Assembly (NCBI RefSeq): GCF_022539405.1
Contig: NZ_CP054394.1
Span: forward strand, 312,501-376,500
Length of the DNA stretch: 64,000 nucleotides
Direction: 5' to 3'
Source: Natranaerofaba carboxydovora
GTDB taxonomy: Bacteria; Bacillota; Natranaerobiia; Natranaerobiales; Natranaerofabaceae
The position numbers and the translations under genes were made by a program. This document shows, one piece after another, positions 41,790 through 50,931 of the stretch (position 1 is its first letter; every line of letters begins with the position of its first letter). The notes beneath the pieces are model-generated. The model worked only from the letters and a program-made list of their open reading frames with translations, was not told the origin of the DNA and made no database searches.

Positions 41790-42650
41790 ATGTCGAAAGA
41801 TAGAGTTATCAATAGAATTGATGGTAATGGAAGTGACAAGATACCAACGGGGGAGCTACTTATAGACGAAGAAGTTATAAAATCATATTTAAAATATGAT
41901 AAAGTGACTTTTGATGAAAAAAAGGAATTTGTAAATGAGCTTGATCTGGATATAATTACGATAAACCCAGATATAAAAGAGGATTCAATAGACTGGAAGG
42001 ATCTAGAGAAGTGGGCCGGAAATGATATTTTTAAATTTGTATTGTTAGATGGCTTGTTTGGCTGGGGTGTTGATGAAATGGGGTTTGAGGCTTTTATGAT
42101 TGCCCTGATGAAGCAGTCAAAAGAATTTGAGGATCTAAAAGGTAAAGTTAGAGAATCATTTGGTAAAGTGGCAGAAAATATAGAGGGTAGAGGGGCAGAT
42201 GGGATTATAATAGCAGACGATATAGCTTATAATAAAGGAGTTATTGTAAGACCATCATTACTTAGAGAATACTACTTTCCCTGGTTGGCTGAAATTGTTG
42301 AGATATTCAAGGAACTTGGGTTTTATGTGTTTTTTCATTCTGATGGATATTTAAAAGATGTTATTGATGATTTGATAGGGACAGGGATTGATGGAATGCA
42401 GTGTATTGAAAGGGCTGCTGGTATGGATGTTGATTCATTGATTGAAAATTATGGGGAAAAGCTTTGTTTTTGGGGTAATGTTGATATTAGTGAGCTTATG
42501 AAACCTTTGAATGAAGAAAAATTAACAGATTTAATAAGAAGCTATGTTCCCCAAAAAGCTAATGCAAGATATATTTTTGGTACTAGTAGTGGCCTTGTAA
42601 TGGGAGTGGATTCAGATAATTTGAAGATTTACAAGAAGATAAAAGAGTAA
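41790..42650 (+). CDS. Uroporphyrinogen decarboxylase-like methyltransferase
   Basis: 286-aa TIM barrel of the UroD/MtaA superfamily: DGIIIADDIAYNKGVIVRPS, YVFFHSDGYLKDVI (the HSDG segment that takes the place of the HSCG zinc motif), GMQCIERAAGMD and FWGNVDIS. Many non-heme members are corrinoid-dependent methyltransferases. Tetrapyrrole synthesis is unlikely because the N-terminal Arg/Asp region of true HemE is missing. No corrinoid protein is adjacent. The ATG at 41790 follows AGAGGG. Confidence 0.75.
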   Translation: MSKDRVINRIDGNGSDKIPTGELLIDEEVIKSYLKYDKVTFDEKKEFVNELDLDIITINPDIKEDSIDWKDLEKWAGNDIFKFVLLDGLFGWGVDEMGFEAFMIALMKQSKEFEDLKGKVRESFGKVAENIEGRGADGIIIADDIAYNKGVIVRPSLLREYYFPWLAEIVEIFKELGFYVFFHSDGYLKDVIDDLIGTGIDGMQCIERAAGMDVDSLIENYGEKLCFWGNVDISELMKPLNEEKLTDLIRSYVPQKANARYIFGTSSGLVMGVDSDNLKIYKKIKE

Positions 42651-42656
42651 AGTTTT

Positions 42657-42690
42657 AACCCGTCTAAATAATATAGGCGGGTTATTTTTA
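42657..42690 (+). terminator. Terminator of the UroD-like gene
   Basis: AACCCG and CGGGTT form the stem around an A/T-rich loop, followed by ATTTTTA, 6 bp after the stop. Confidence 0.75.
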
Positions 42691-42827
42691 TAACAACAAT
42701 TTAACTTTTTTAAGATTTGTTTGTTGGTTTTTGTAGGTTTTACTATGAAAAAGTAGGTTGGGTGATATATTATCATCGGAGATAAAGACGGTTTTATAAC
42801 TAACAATTATTGGAGGTGTTTTTTAAA

Positions 42828-42932
42828 ATGGAAACGACTGAAATGGTACCGCTTTCAAGTTGGCTATTTATTATCATACCTGCAACGATTGCTTACATTG
42901 GTGCTATTTACTGGTATTTTAATACTACCTAG
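42828..42932 (+). CDS. 34-aa single-helix protein, probable symporter accessory subunit
   Basis: The frame begins at ATG 42828 after TGGAGGTG and reads METTEMVPLSSWLFIIIPAT ending in IYWYFNTT, a short polar head with one membrane helix. It ends 39 bp before the sodium:solute symporter start, which has its own GGAGG. Small single-helix proteins are often encoded just upstream of SSS-family transporters and act as accessory subunits. The small size explains why it is easily missed. Confidence 0.72.
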   Translation: METTEMVPLSSWLFIIIPATIAYIGAIYWYFNTT

Positions 42933-42971
42933 GCTATTTGAGTGATCAACTAACAAAGGAGGGGAAAACTT

Positions 42972-44561
42972 ATGTTTGAAGAAGTACAAACGGTAATTGC
43001 CGGATTTGCATTAATATATCTTGTAGTATTAATGGTTCTAGGGGTAGTGGCTGCGAAACGGATGAAAAACCTTGAGGATTATTTATTAGCTGGTCGTAAT
43101 ATAGGACCCTGGGTTTTAGCATTTACTTTTAGTGCAACTGGAATGAGTGGTTGGCTTGCCATGGGATTTGCAGGTTATGTCTATGAATCAGGCTTTGAAC
43201 CTACCTGGACAATGGTTCCAAGTGCAACCCTGGGTATTTTATTAAGTTTTGTCCTTGTAAGTAAGCTGATTAGAACTTATTCACATAAAACAGATTCTAT
43301 TACAATACCTGATGTACTAGAAAACAGATATTATGATAAAGATAAAGGACGAATCTTAAGAGTCGTGTCTATGCTTGTTATACTTGCTGCTGCCCTTGCG
43401 TATGTTAATGGACAGTTAGTTGCGACAGGTTCTACTTTTGAAACCCTTATGGGTTGGGACTATTTAATTAGCGTTGTAGTTGCAGCAATAGTATTTAAAG
43501 TATATACCATTCTCGGAGGTCTTTTGGCTATTGCTTGGACTGACTTTATCCAGGGAATACTAATGGTAACAGGAGCTGCCCTTGCAGGTATTTTTGCAGT
43601 TTCATTTGCCGGTGGATTTGGCGAATTTTCTATGGAGCTTGCCAAAATACCTGAATCAGATCCAGACTTTTTAATAACTCCGTTTTATAGTAGTTCAATT
43701 ATTATTCTTGGAATCACTTTGTTTCTTGGAGATGGCATTATGTGCTGGGTCGGTCAGCCGACTTTGATGGTTCGCTATATGTCATCTAGAAGCAGAAAAA
43801 CTCTGAATTTGACGGGGGTACTGGCTGTATTTATTCAGTCTATATTATTTTTTGGTACCTTTTTGGCAGCGTTATATATGCGTACCCAATACCCAACTCC
43901 AGACCAGCTTCCTCTAGCTGGAAACACAGAAACAGTCCTTATTCAATTCTTTACTGTAGCGACTCATCCTATCTTTGCAGGTCTTTTTATAGGTGGACTT
44001 TTGGCGGCTATTATGTCTACTGCAGACTCAATGCTTCTTATGGGTACTTCTACAATAGTTAATGATGTCTATGCAAAAATGATTAATCCACAAGCTTCTG
44101 GCAAACAACTATTATTTTATGGAAGGATAATTACTGTTGTAATGGGATTGATTGCTTTATTTATGGCTCTTGATGGAGGGTCGGTACTTTGGATCTCCTG
44201 GTTTGGTTGGGGTACTCTTGGACTTTTCTTTGCCCCTGTAGTACTAGGTTTATGGTGGAAACGTGCAACTAGAGAAGGAGCAATTAGTGGTCTTATAACA
44301 GGCCTTGTAGTAATGATTATCTGGACAATATTTAATCTTGGGGATTATGTTTTTCCTGGATTTGCAGGAATAACTTCGGCTTTGATAGTAACTATAGCAG
44401 TGAGTTTATTTACTGAAGAACCTCCTAAGGATGTTCAAGATTTGGTTGATGAAACTCATCAAGAAAATAGAACAGAAGAAGTTATTGAAGAAAAAGAAGA
44501 AGGCGTTAACCTGTCAGAAATTTTGCCAAGGGAAAAACTACTTGATTTAACCAGTGTCTAA
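42972..44561 (+). CDS. Sodium:solute symporter (SSS family, PutP-like)
   Basis: 529 aa with about thirteen helices. The N-terminal LEDYLLAGRNIGPWVLAFTF and SATGMSGWLAMGFAG (the SATxxSxW region of helix 2), VYTILGGLLAIAWTDFIQG, and GGLLAAIMSTADSMLL near residue 345 (the Na+-site motif) are typical of PutP. Known substrates in this group are proline, pantothenate or monocarboxylates; the exact one is not decidable. A long acidic C-terminal tail is cytoplasmic. A 34-aa accessory gene precedes it. Confidence 0.9.
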   Translation: MFEEVQTVIAGFALIYLVVLMVLGVVAAKRMKNLEDYLLAGRNIGPWVLAFTFSATGMSGWLAMGFAGYVYESGFEPTWTMVPSATLGILLSFVLVSKLIRTYSHKTDSITIPDVLENRYYDKDKGRILRVVSMLVILAAALAYVNGQLVATGSTFETLMGWDYLISVVVAAIVFKVYTILGGLLAIAWTDFIQGILMVTGAALAGIFAVSFAGGFGEFSMELAKIPESDPDFLITPFYSSSIIILGITLFLGDGIMCWVGQPTLMVRYMSSRSRKTLNLTGVLAVFIQSILFFGTFLAALYMRTQYPTPDQLPLAGNTETVLIQFFTVATHPIFAGLFIGGLLAAIMSTADSMLLMGTSTIVNDVYAKMINPQASGKQLLFYGRIITVVMGLIALFMALDGGSVLWISWFGWGTLGLFFAPVVLGLWWKRATREGAISGLITGLVVMIIWTIFNLGDYVFPGFAGITSALIVTIAVSLFTEEPPKDVQDLVDETHQENRTEEVIEEKEEGVNLSEILPREKLLDLTSV

Positions 44562-44627
44562 AAAAGGAAATATCAATAAAAAGAATTAGCTCCACCTAAG
44601 TGAAGAGTGAAGGGGAGGTAACTTGCT

Positions 44628-45164
44628 TTGAATAAATATGTTAAAGAAAACATGCTTGATATTGTAGATAGTCAAGTTGATAAAGAAATGGCAGAAGAAA
44701 TAGTAAAGGCCTGGGCTAAAAATAAAAAAATAAATGTTGATATTATTAGTTCGAACAGAATATTGTATCCATTTTATTTTGGAGAATGCTTTATTACAAT
44801 AAGGCGAATACCTCCCCTTTCTCCAAGAGAGATTTTGCACCGTTGGTTTTTTGATTCAATAACTGGTCAACCATTTATGGTGCCAGAAAAGCCTGGGTCT
44901 AAGGAAGAAAAATGTCCTGATAATATGGAGATTCTATCTCCTGTTATAAAGGAAGAAGCTATCAAAAAGGATATGATTGACCATTCCCAAAGATATGTGA
45001 TAAGGTTCTATAAATACTTTTTTACTCCAGATATTGTAGTAGAAGAGATAAATCTTATGTATGTAATGGTATGGATATTTAGGTTTAAGGATAACAAAAA
45101 CGACTATGATAGGTTTATTGGGGTTAACTCTTGGAGCGGAAATCCAATGGAATTAGAGAATTAA
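44628..45164 (+). CDS. Hypothetical protein
   Basis: 178 aa, soluble, no signal peptide. I recognise no domain. Features are an N-terminal helix (DSQVDKEMAEEIVKAWAKN), a beta-like middle (YFGECFITIRRIPPL), FFDSITGQPFMVPEKPG, two HSQRYVIRFYKYFF-type aromatic stretches, and a C-terminal VNSWSGNPMEL. TTG 44628 follows GGGGAGG. It lies 66 bp after the symporter and may be co-transcribed. A full MITE follows directly. Confidence 0.6.
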   Translation: MNKYVKENMLDIVDSQVDKEMAEEIVKAWAKNKKINVDIISSNRILYPFYFGECFITIRRIPPLSPREILHRWFFDSITGQPFMVPEKPGSKEEKCPDNMEILSPVIKEEAIKKDMIDHSQRYVIRFYKYFFTPDIVVEEINLMYVMVWIFRFKDNKNDYDRFIGVNSWSGNPMELEN

Positions 45165-45169
45165 AATCC

Positions 45170-45394
45170 TGGATTTTGGTACAAAAAGTCTATTCACAAA
45201 AGTATAGCGTTTTTAATTGATACATCTAAGATTCGCTAGCATTCGAAATAAGGATTCCTAATTTAAGAACTCGTCCTGAGTTCAATTAGCTAATGACATC
45301 CTGCCATTAGTCCTTATTTCTCCTGCTTTCTCATCAAGATGTATTACAATTAAAAACAAAAATTTGTTCATATGACTTTTTGCACTAGAATCAA
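45170..45394. repeat. Full-length MITE (copy B)
   Basis: 225 bp, the same length as copy A. The ends read TGGATT-TT-GGTACAAAAAGTC and, inverted, TTGATT-CTA-GTGCAAAAAGTC. It aligns along its whole length with copy A, with matching internal blocks TTTTTAATTGATACATCTAA, GAACTC(A/G)TCCTGAGTTCAAT and TAGCTAATGACATCCTGCCA. It begins 5 bp after the hypothetical gene. Confidence 0.88.
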
Positions 45395-45462
45395 ATCTGG
45401 ATTTGTTTTTTCTTTAGAAGATCAAAAATTTGATATGGTATGAGGGATTAATTGCTTCTGCA

Positions 45463-45508
45463 TTAATTATTAATCCGGAGCGTAATTAGGCTCCGGATTA
45501 ATAATTAA
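45463..45508. repeat. 19-bp perfect inverted repeat ahead of the nitrilase-family gene
   Basis: Arms at 45463-45481 and 45490-45508 are perfect complements with an 8-nt loop (GTAATTAG); each contains CCGGAG. It is not followed by a T tract, so it is not a normal terminator. It ends 25 bp before the next start codon and could be an operator or an mRNA leader structure. Confidence 0.6.
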
Positions 45509-45533
45509 AGTAGAAATGAAGGGGGAATATAAA

Positions 45534-46325
45534 TTGCAAAGAACAATGAAAATTGCGGCATGTCAAATGGAATCTAAGCCGCTTGATTTGAGAAAAAACA
45601 TAGAAATTGCTAAAGAGTATATAAACATTGCAAAACAAAAAGAAGTATCTGTGGTGTGCTTTCCTGAACTATGTTTGTCTGGATATCATTTAGTTCATAA
45701 GGAAATTTATCCCGTTTCCTTGAAGATTAATTCTGACGAAATAAATGAGTTTAGAAATATTGCAAAAGAGAATAATCAGGTGATTATACTTCCTTTTGCT
45801 GAACGGACAAAAATACCAGGGCAAATGTTTAATACAGCTGTTATTATAGATGATAGCGGAGAAATTGCAGGGGTGCATCGTAAGTTTTATTTATGGGATG
45901 ATGAAAAACACTGCTTTAGAAGAGGAGATAAATTTATGTCATATTCAACTTCTAAAGCTAAAATAGGAATTAATATATGCTATGATGCGGAATTTAGTGA
46001 GCCTCCAAGGATCAATGCCTTACAGGGTGCACAGATTTTGTTTGTACCTTCGGTCTGGAGTTTTACTGCAGAGCCAAGGTGGGATATTCAGCTTCCAGCC
46101 AGAGCTCTTGACAACTCCTTTTATGTAGTTGGTGTTAATACCATTGGTGAGAATGCATGTGGTAAGAGTATATTTTTGTCTCCCGAGGGTGAAATATTAA
46201 AGCAAGCACCTGTAAAAGAAGAAGAGATTTTAATTTGTGAAGTTAATCTGGCTGAAGTAGATAAAGTGAGAGGGAAAATTCCCTACATTAAAGATTATGA
46301 AGAAGGTTTGTTTGACCAAATTTAA
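45534..46325 (+). CDS. Carbon-nitrogen hydrolase (nitrilase family)
   Basis: 263 aa with the nitrilase-superfamily triad: Glu in VVCFPELCLSGY, Lys in GVHRKFYLW, and Cys in INICYDAEF. Members hydrolyse amides or nitriles or release ammonia from small amides such as omega-amino-dicarboxylates. TTG 45534 fits the AAGGGGG site at nine bases; the ATG at 45516 overlaps that site. The GlnK/GlnL-like two-component pair downstream suggests nitrogen-linked control. Substrate unknown. Confidence 0.85.
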   Translation: MQRTMKIAACQMESKPLDLRKNIEIAKEYINIAKQKEVSVVCFPELCLSGYHLVHKEIYPVSLKINSDEINEFRNIAKENNQVIILPFAERTKIPGQMFNTAVIIDDSGEIAGVHRKFYLWDDEKHCFRRGDKFMSYSTSKAKIGINICYDAEFSEPPRINALQGAQILFVPSVWSFTAEPRWDIQLPARALDNSFYVVGVNTIGENACGKSIFLSPEGEILKQAPVKEEEILICEVNLAEVDKVRGKIPYIKDYEEGLFDQI

Positions 46326-46363
46326 ACTATTAAATTATTATTCAGCAAAGTTGGTGCATGATA

Positions 46364-47689
46364 ATGTATAAAAGTATCAACTCAAATGTGGCTCTACACG
46401 TCTTGGTTATATCAATAATAATTGGGTTATCAGGATTAATAGAGATAACTCCAGTTGGGACAAGTATTAGATTCGCTCCGGCCAGTATTTTATTGATGCT
46501 GGTGGTTTTAATATTTAATAAAGTTCCCTTACTTTTAACTGGGATTTTTACTTCTATTTTTATATTAACTTTTCGTTTAACCAGGAACTTATTTTTTTTG
46601 GAACCGGGACTGAATTATTTTGGTTATTTTATTGAAGAATTCCCGGGGGCATTTTATTATTTTTTATTATGCTTTTTTATTTGGATTTTTAACATAAGGC
46701 AGTACCAAAAAGTTCCTTATTTAATGGGAGGTTTATTGGTATTATCTGATGTTTTTGCTAATGTGGTAGAGTTACTAATTAGATATGGGCTAGATGTAAA
46801 TGTTTTATCCTTCAGAGCTCTAGGTATTTTGCTAGGGGTCTCTCTTGTCAGAGTTGCATGGGTAATTGGGATAGCTGGACTAGTTTGGGTTAGTCAACAA
46901 AGGACTAAACATGAACAAGAACGTATTCGCTTAGATGAATTAACATTGTTAACCTCTGGTTTATATACAGAGGCCTTTTTGTTAAAAAAAGATGTAAAAA
47001 ACATAGAAAATGTAATGGCAAGAGGTTATAAAATTTATCGTGATTTAAAAAAAGACTCACCGTATGCAGAGATGATCTTGGATGTTACTAGACAGGTGCA
47101 TGATGTTAAAAAAGATATAAAAAGGACTTTGTCTGGACTTGAAAAAGTAATAAAAGATGAAAATCATTATTCTGTTTTGACTGCAAATGAACTTATTGAC
47201 ATGGTTATCAGAAGTAATATTTATTATGCTCAAAATTTAGAAAAAAAAGTACGTTTTATAAATCAATGTAAAGTTGATATGATTATTTATAAAGTATACC
47301 CGATGGTTTCTATTCTCAATAATCTTGTTGGCAACTCATTAGAGGCTATTGAGAAAGAAGGAGTAATAGAAATAGGTGCTAAACTAGGAAAAGACAGTGA
47401 GAATGATAATAATGGAGAAGATTTTGTATGGTTTTGGGTTTGTGATTCTGGTAAGGGTATATTGGATAATCATGAGAATTTGATCTTTGATCCGGGTTAT
47501 ACTACCAAATATACAAATGAAGGTAATGCAGCAGGAGGAATTGGACTAACTCAGGTGGAAATATTAACAAAAGAGTTAGAAGGAAATATAAAAGTAGAAT
47601 CAAAAGCCAGCTATGAAGATGGAACCGGGCTCGGTGGCGCCTGTTTTATAGTGTTAATTCCAGCCCAAAACCTTATGAAGGAGGGGTAA
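46364..47689 (+). CDS. Membrane sensor histidine kinase (GlnK/YcbA-like)
   Basis: 441 aa. Five or six membrane helices (residues about 8-180) act as the input region. They lead to a dimerisation segment with LDVTRQVHDVKKDIKR (probable phospho-His in QVHDVKKD, as in DcuS/CitA-type kinases) and an ATPase domain with NNLVGNSLEAIE, VCDSGKGI and GGIGLTQVEIL. The next gene is its response regulator, 4-7 bp later. The input domain lacks a known extracellular sensor. Confidence 0.85.
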   Translation: MYKSINSNVALHVLVISIIIGLSGLIEITPVGTSIRFAPASILLMLVVLIFNKVPLLLTGIFTSIFILTFRLTRNLFFLEPGLNYFGYFIEEFPGAFYYFLLCFFIWIFNIRQYQKVPYLMGGLLVLSDVFANVVELLIRYGLDVNVLSFRALGILLGVSLVRVAWVIGIAGLVWVSQQRTKHEQERIRLDELTLLTSGLYTEAFLLKKDVKNIENVMARGYKIYRDLKKDSPYAEMILDVTRQVHDVKKDIKRTLSGLEKVIKDENHYSVLTANELIDMVIRSNIYYAQNLEKKVRFINQCKVDMIIYKVYPMVSILNNLVGNSLEAIEKEGVIEIGAKLGKDSENDNNGEDFVWFWVCDSGKGILDNHENLIFDPGYTTKYTNEGNAAGGIGLTQVEILTKELEGNIKVESKASYEDGTGLGGACFIVLIPAQNLMKEG

Positions 47690-47696
47690 CTTTTTG

Positions 47697-48623
47697 ATGT
47701 GTGTTACCTTTTTTGTAGTAGATGATGATCGGGCTTGTCGTAGTATGCTTTCAGAAATTATTAAAGGAGAAGAACTTGGCAGGGTAATAGGTTTTGGGGA
47801 AGAAGGAACTGAGCAGGATTCTATAATTATTGAACATAATCCTGATATAGTTTTATTAGATCTATTATTACCCGGACAAGATGGAATCGAAATCGCCAGG
47901 AAATTAAAAGAAAAAAATTTTTCAGGAGAAATAATAATGATAAGCCAGGTAGAAACTAAAAATATGGTGGCTGAAGCCTATGAAGCAGGGATCGTATTTT
48001 ATATAACTAAACCAATTAATAGAATTGAAGTTGTATCAGTTATAAGACAGGTAATTAATAACCTTAATATGGCAAGGTCTATAAATAAAATAAAAGAAAC
48101 TTTGACTGTAATAAATGAAAATAAAGATATTGAGATAGTGGAAAATGAAGGTGAAAAATATGAAAACAGTAATAAAAACTTAGATTCTAATATCCGAGAT
48201 AGTTCTTTGCAAATTCTTTCGGAACTTGGAGTGATGGGCGAATCAGGAGTGAATGATGTATGTGAGCTAGTTTTGTATTTGGCAGGAGTTAAATCTAAAT
48301 CAGGTGAAACGAAAGATATAGCACGCCTTCAAGACCTTTATATGGAAGCTGCCAAAAATATATCTGGTACTAATCCAACAGAAAGTGACCTAAAGGCAAA
48401 AGAACAGCGCTTAAGGCGTGTAATCAGAAAAGCTATGGATAATCTTGCATCTATGGGCCTAGAAAACTTTCATGATCTTAGATTCGAGCATTATTCTGGG
48501 AAGTTTTTTGATTATCCAGAAATACGGAAAAGGATGAATGAGATAAAAAATGGAGCTTACAAAAGTGAAGCAAGGATTAATATTAAGAAGTTTTTGAATG
48601 CGATGGTGTTAGAAGTAATGTGA
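47697..48623 (+). CDS. Response regulator with YcbB output domain (GlnL-like)
   Basis: 308 aa. The receiver domain (FFVVDDD, phospho-acceptor DIVLLDLLLPG, ITKP with the conserved Lys) is followed after a variable linker by a YcbB-type DNA-binding region (KEQRLRRVIRKAMDNLASMG, FFDYPEIRKRMNEI). Bacillus YcbB/GlnL controls glutamine use. Translation is coupled to the kinase gene (GGAGGGG at 47680). TTG 47694 is an alternative start. Targets may include the nitrilase-family gene. Confidence 0.87.
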   Translation: MCVTFFVVDDDRACRSMLSEIIKGEELGRVIGFGEEGTEQDSIIIEHNPDIVLLDLLLPGQDGIEIARKLKEKNFSGEIIMISQVETKNMVAEAYEAGIVFYITKPINRIEVVSVIRQVINNLNMARSINKIKETLTVINENKDIEIVENEGEKYENSNKNLDSNIRDSSLQILSELGVMGESGVNDVCELVLYLAGVKSKSGETKDIARLQDLYMEAAKNISGTNPTESDLKAKEQRLRRVIRKAMDNLASMGLENFHDLRFEHYSGKFFDYPEIRKRMNEIKNGAYKSEARINIKKFLNAMVLEVM

Positions 48624-48651
48624 CCGTCCCAGCAAAAAGGAGGGCTAGAGT

Positions 48652-49302
48652 TTGGATCTAAAAACTATAATTTCTAAGATGATTTCTATGTTTTTTGGAT
48701 ACTTTATATTTGCAATGGGCATTGTATTTATACTATATTCTGATTTGGGGCTTGGCCCCTGGGATGTTTTCCATAAAGGAGTTAGTTTAAATACTTTTCT
48801 CAGTTTTGGTCAGGTGATTCAAATAACCGGGCTTTTTTTATTGATATTATCGTATCTTTTAGGTGAAAAACCCGGTATTGGAAGTTTAGGGAATATGATT
48901 TTTGTTGGGCTTTTTGTCGATGTATTAGAAATGACAGGACTTTATAGATCTCCGGAAAATATATTTTTACAATTTTTAATGCTTGTTTTAGGAATGTTCT
49001 TAATTGGTTGGGCTACTTATTTTTACCTTAGAGTTGAGCTTGGTGCTGGCCCAAGGGATGGTCTGATGGTAGGTCTTGTCAAACTTTTGAACAAGCCTGT
49101 TTGGCTTATAAGAGGTGCAATTGAGCTAACGGCCTTAACTGTAGGTTTTATTTTAGGTGGACCTGTAGGTGTGGGTACTTTAATTGTGGCTCTCAGTATA
49201 GGTTATTTTGTTCAACTGGCTTTTTATATAGGAGGTTACGACGCCAAAAAAGCGAAACACTCTAATCTTAAAGATCAGTTAGGCATGATTATGCAAAGAT
49301 AA
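48652..49302 (+). CDS. YczE/YyaS/YitT-family membrane protein
   Basis: 216 aa with five helices. SDLGLGPWDVFHKGVS in the first half and VELGAGPRDGLMVGLV in the second are the internal duplication typical of this DUF161/YczE family. TTG 48652 follows AAGGAGGG. It is probably the fourth gene of the transcript that starts at the nitrilase-family gene. No specific function is known. Confidence 0.85.
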   Translation: MDLKTIISKMISMFFGYFIFAMGIVFILYSDLGLGPWDVFHKGVSLNTFLSFGQVIQITGLFLLILSYLLGEKPGIGSLGNMIFVGLFVDVLEMTGLYRSPENIFLQFLMLVLGMFLIGWATYFYLRVELGAGPRDGLMVGLVKLLNKPVWLIRGAIELTALTVGFILGGPVGVGTLIVALSIGYFVQLAFYIGGYDAKKAKHSNLKDQLGMIMQR

Positions 49303-49434
49303 TAATAATTGAAAGTCTTCGCTCCAGACAAATGTTTCATCCATTTCTTCCTCATATTCTCCCGGGTTAGCTCCCTCAAATCTATATGAAAGCTTTAACT
49401 CCTGGAAGTAATTGAATTTGTATATTGTTTTCAA
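49279..49434 (-). CDS. Possible 51-aa protein or gene remnant
   Basis: A leftward frame reads KTIYKFNYFQELKLSYRFEG, then ANPGEYEEEMDETFVWSEDF. Its composition and acidic/aromatic pattern look protein-like, but TTG 49434 has no ribosome-binding site and the 3' end overlaps the convergent YczE gene by 24 bp. It may be the tail of a lost gene. No family is recognised. Confidence 0.25.
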   Translation of the reverse strand: MKTIYKFNYFQELKLSYRFEGANPGEYEEEMDETFVWSEDFQLLLSLHNHA

Positions 49435-49453
49435 TTAATAGTTTAATATACGA

Positions 49454-49507
49454 AGAAAGGGCTAAACCCCAAAAAAATTTTTTTTTCTTTTGGGATAGCC
49501 CCTTTCC
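49454..49507. terminator. Long hairpin between convergent genes
   Basis: GAAAGGGCTAAACCCCAAAA pairs with TTTTGGGATAGCCCCTTTC through several short mismatches around an A/T loop. It is placed between the YczE-like and the secreted-protein gene and probably terminates both. Confidence 0.65.
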
Positions 49508-49557
49508 TTTGACACAGCGTAATGGTTATAATATTGTTTTATTGTAATTACTCATTC

Positions 49558-50931
49558 CTACTCATATGCAATTACAATTTCGTTAGTAGATGCCAGCCAG
49601 TCTATATTACTGTCTAAGTTTTCAGCAACAAAACGTAGGGGTATATATGTTCTTTCGTTTTTAATTAATGGAGCTATATCCATAGTTTGTGAAGCGTTGT
49701 TAACTGTTATTCCCAGTTCTCCAATCCACATTTCTACTGTATTGTCATTTGCGCTAAGAGTTATTTTTTGGGTATTTCCGTCCCATCCCATTGAGCCTCC
49801 CATTTCTTCAACTATTGCTCTTATTGGAACCATGGTTCTCCCTGCCATTATCTCTGGTGTTGTTTCTCTACCTGGATCTATCTCTTTTTTTAAACCACCG
49901 GCACTCATAAAGGGATTATCAATTTGTAATACAATAAAACTTTTTAACACTCCAGGTTTGTATATCTCATCCCCGGTAGTTGTAGTAAAGGTAGCTATTA
50001 CATCTCCAAGTTCTTCTTCAATACCCTGAAGAGGGTTAGCTTCTCTTAATACAGGTTTCACAGTATAATAATATGTGGTATTTGGTTGTACATTTACATC
50101 AGCAAAAGTTGTACTTGTTAGATGAAAGTCTGTAACAGATATACCTAATTCATTTTGAGACGTAGATCTAAAGATTCTATAGCCTATTGAATTTACAGGA
50201 CTCCAGGATAGCCTGGTTCCAGACGAAAATGACTGAGCTTGCTCGAGGTCTATATCACCTTCAGGAGTTGTTGATGTTATAGGTTCTACCTCGGTGTCAG
50301 GAGCTCCCTCTCTCCATTCATAAACATAATGCCATAAAGGTGAGTAAGCAGCTTGTAACATTAAAGTGATTCTCATTTTTTCACCTGGTTCTCCCTGGGG
50401 GAAACCATGGCTCTGTATTACTTCTTCTCTGTTTGAATCTATTTGATAAAAATCATTTCTTCCATCAGGAGTCATCATTCTCATACTAGAGTCTGCTACA
50501 CCATAAGGATCATCTGTTGCCCTAGGGGTAATCTTAGCTATTATTCTAGGACTGCCCTGGTCTTTAAATTCTACATCCACATATCCATTTAGATAAGCAG
50601 GCTCACCAGCAGCTATAAAGTCTGCCGGGCTTATCCACTTATACTTTACTAGTCTTTGGAATATTGTATTTCCACTCCCGGTATAGTATCTGTGACAAAA
50701 AAGATGAAGATCACCTTCCTCATCATTTTGGATTTCAGTGTATGTCCTAACCTCCTCATTAGTTCCCATAATTCGTGACAAGCCAGACATTGATTCAGGT
50801 TTTTCTAGCCTGCTTTCTGTCAAGTACCAGCCAGTTTCATTAGAAGCTTCTGCAGAGTTGATATCAAAACTTATCACAGTACTTAAAATAAATAAAAAGA
50901 TCAAAAAATTTACCAATATTTTATTTTTCAC
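49558..50931 (-). CDS. Secreted protein with FnIII-like and copper-amine-oxidase-N-like domains
   Basis: 457 aa. It has a signal peptide (residues 1 to about 30, ending INSAEA), an N-terminal beta-rich region, a fibronectin-III-like module (about residues 245-315, RLSWSPVNSIGYRIFRS...TTYYYTVKP), and a C-terminal CuAO_N1/stalk domain (RTMVPIRAIVEEMGGSMGWD and RTYIPLRFVAENLDSNIDW). Such domains are common in surface proteins of anaerobic Firmicutes. Role unknown; cell-envelope or extracellular binding is likely. Confidence 0.8.
   Translation of the reverse strand: MKNKILVNFLIFLFILSTVISFDINSAEASNETGWYLTESRLEKPESMSGLSRIMGTNEEVRTYTEIQNDEEGDLHLFCHRYYTGSGNTIFQRLVKYKWISPADFIAAGEPAYLNGYVDVEFKDQGSPRIIAKITPRATDDPYGVADSSMRMMTPDGRNDFYQIDSNREEVIQSHGFPQGEPGEKMRITLMLQAAYSPLWHYVYEWREGAPDTEVEPITSTTPEGDIDLEQAQSFSSGTRLSWSPVNSIGYRIFRSTSQNELGISVTDFHLTSTTFADVNVQPNTTYYYTVKPVLREANPLQGIEEELGDVIATFTTTTGDEIYKPGVLKSFIVLQIDNPFMSAGGLKKEIDPGRETTPEIMAGRTMVPIRAIVEEMGGSMGWDGNTQKITLSANDNTVEMWIGELGITVNNASQTMDIAPLIKNERTYIPLRFVAENLDSNIDWLASTNEIVIAYE

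Noticed and set aside
42700-42820. Riboswitch in the leader before the symporter accessory gene
   Set aside because: No recognisable conserved riboswitch core and no convincing terminator/antiterminator pair.
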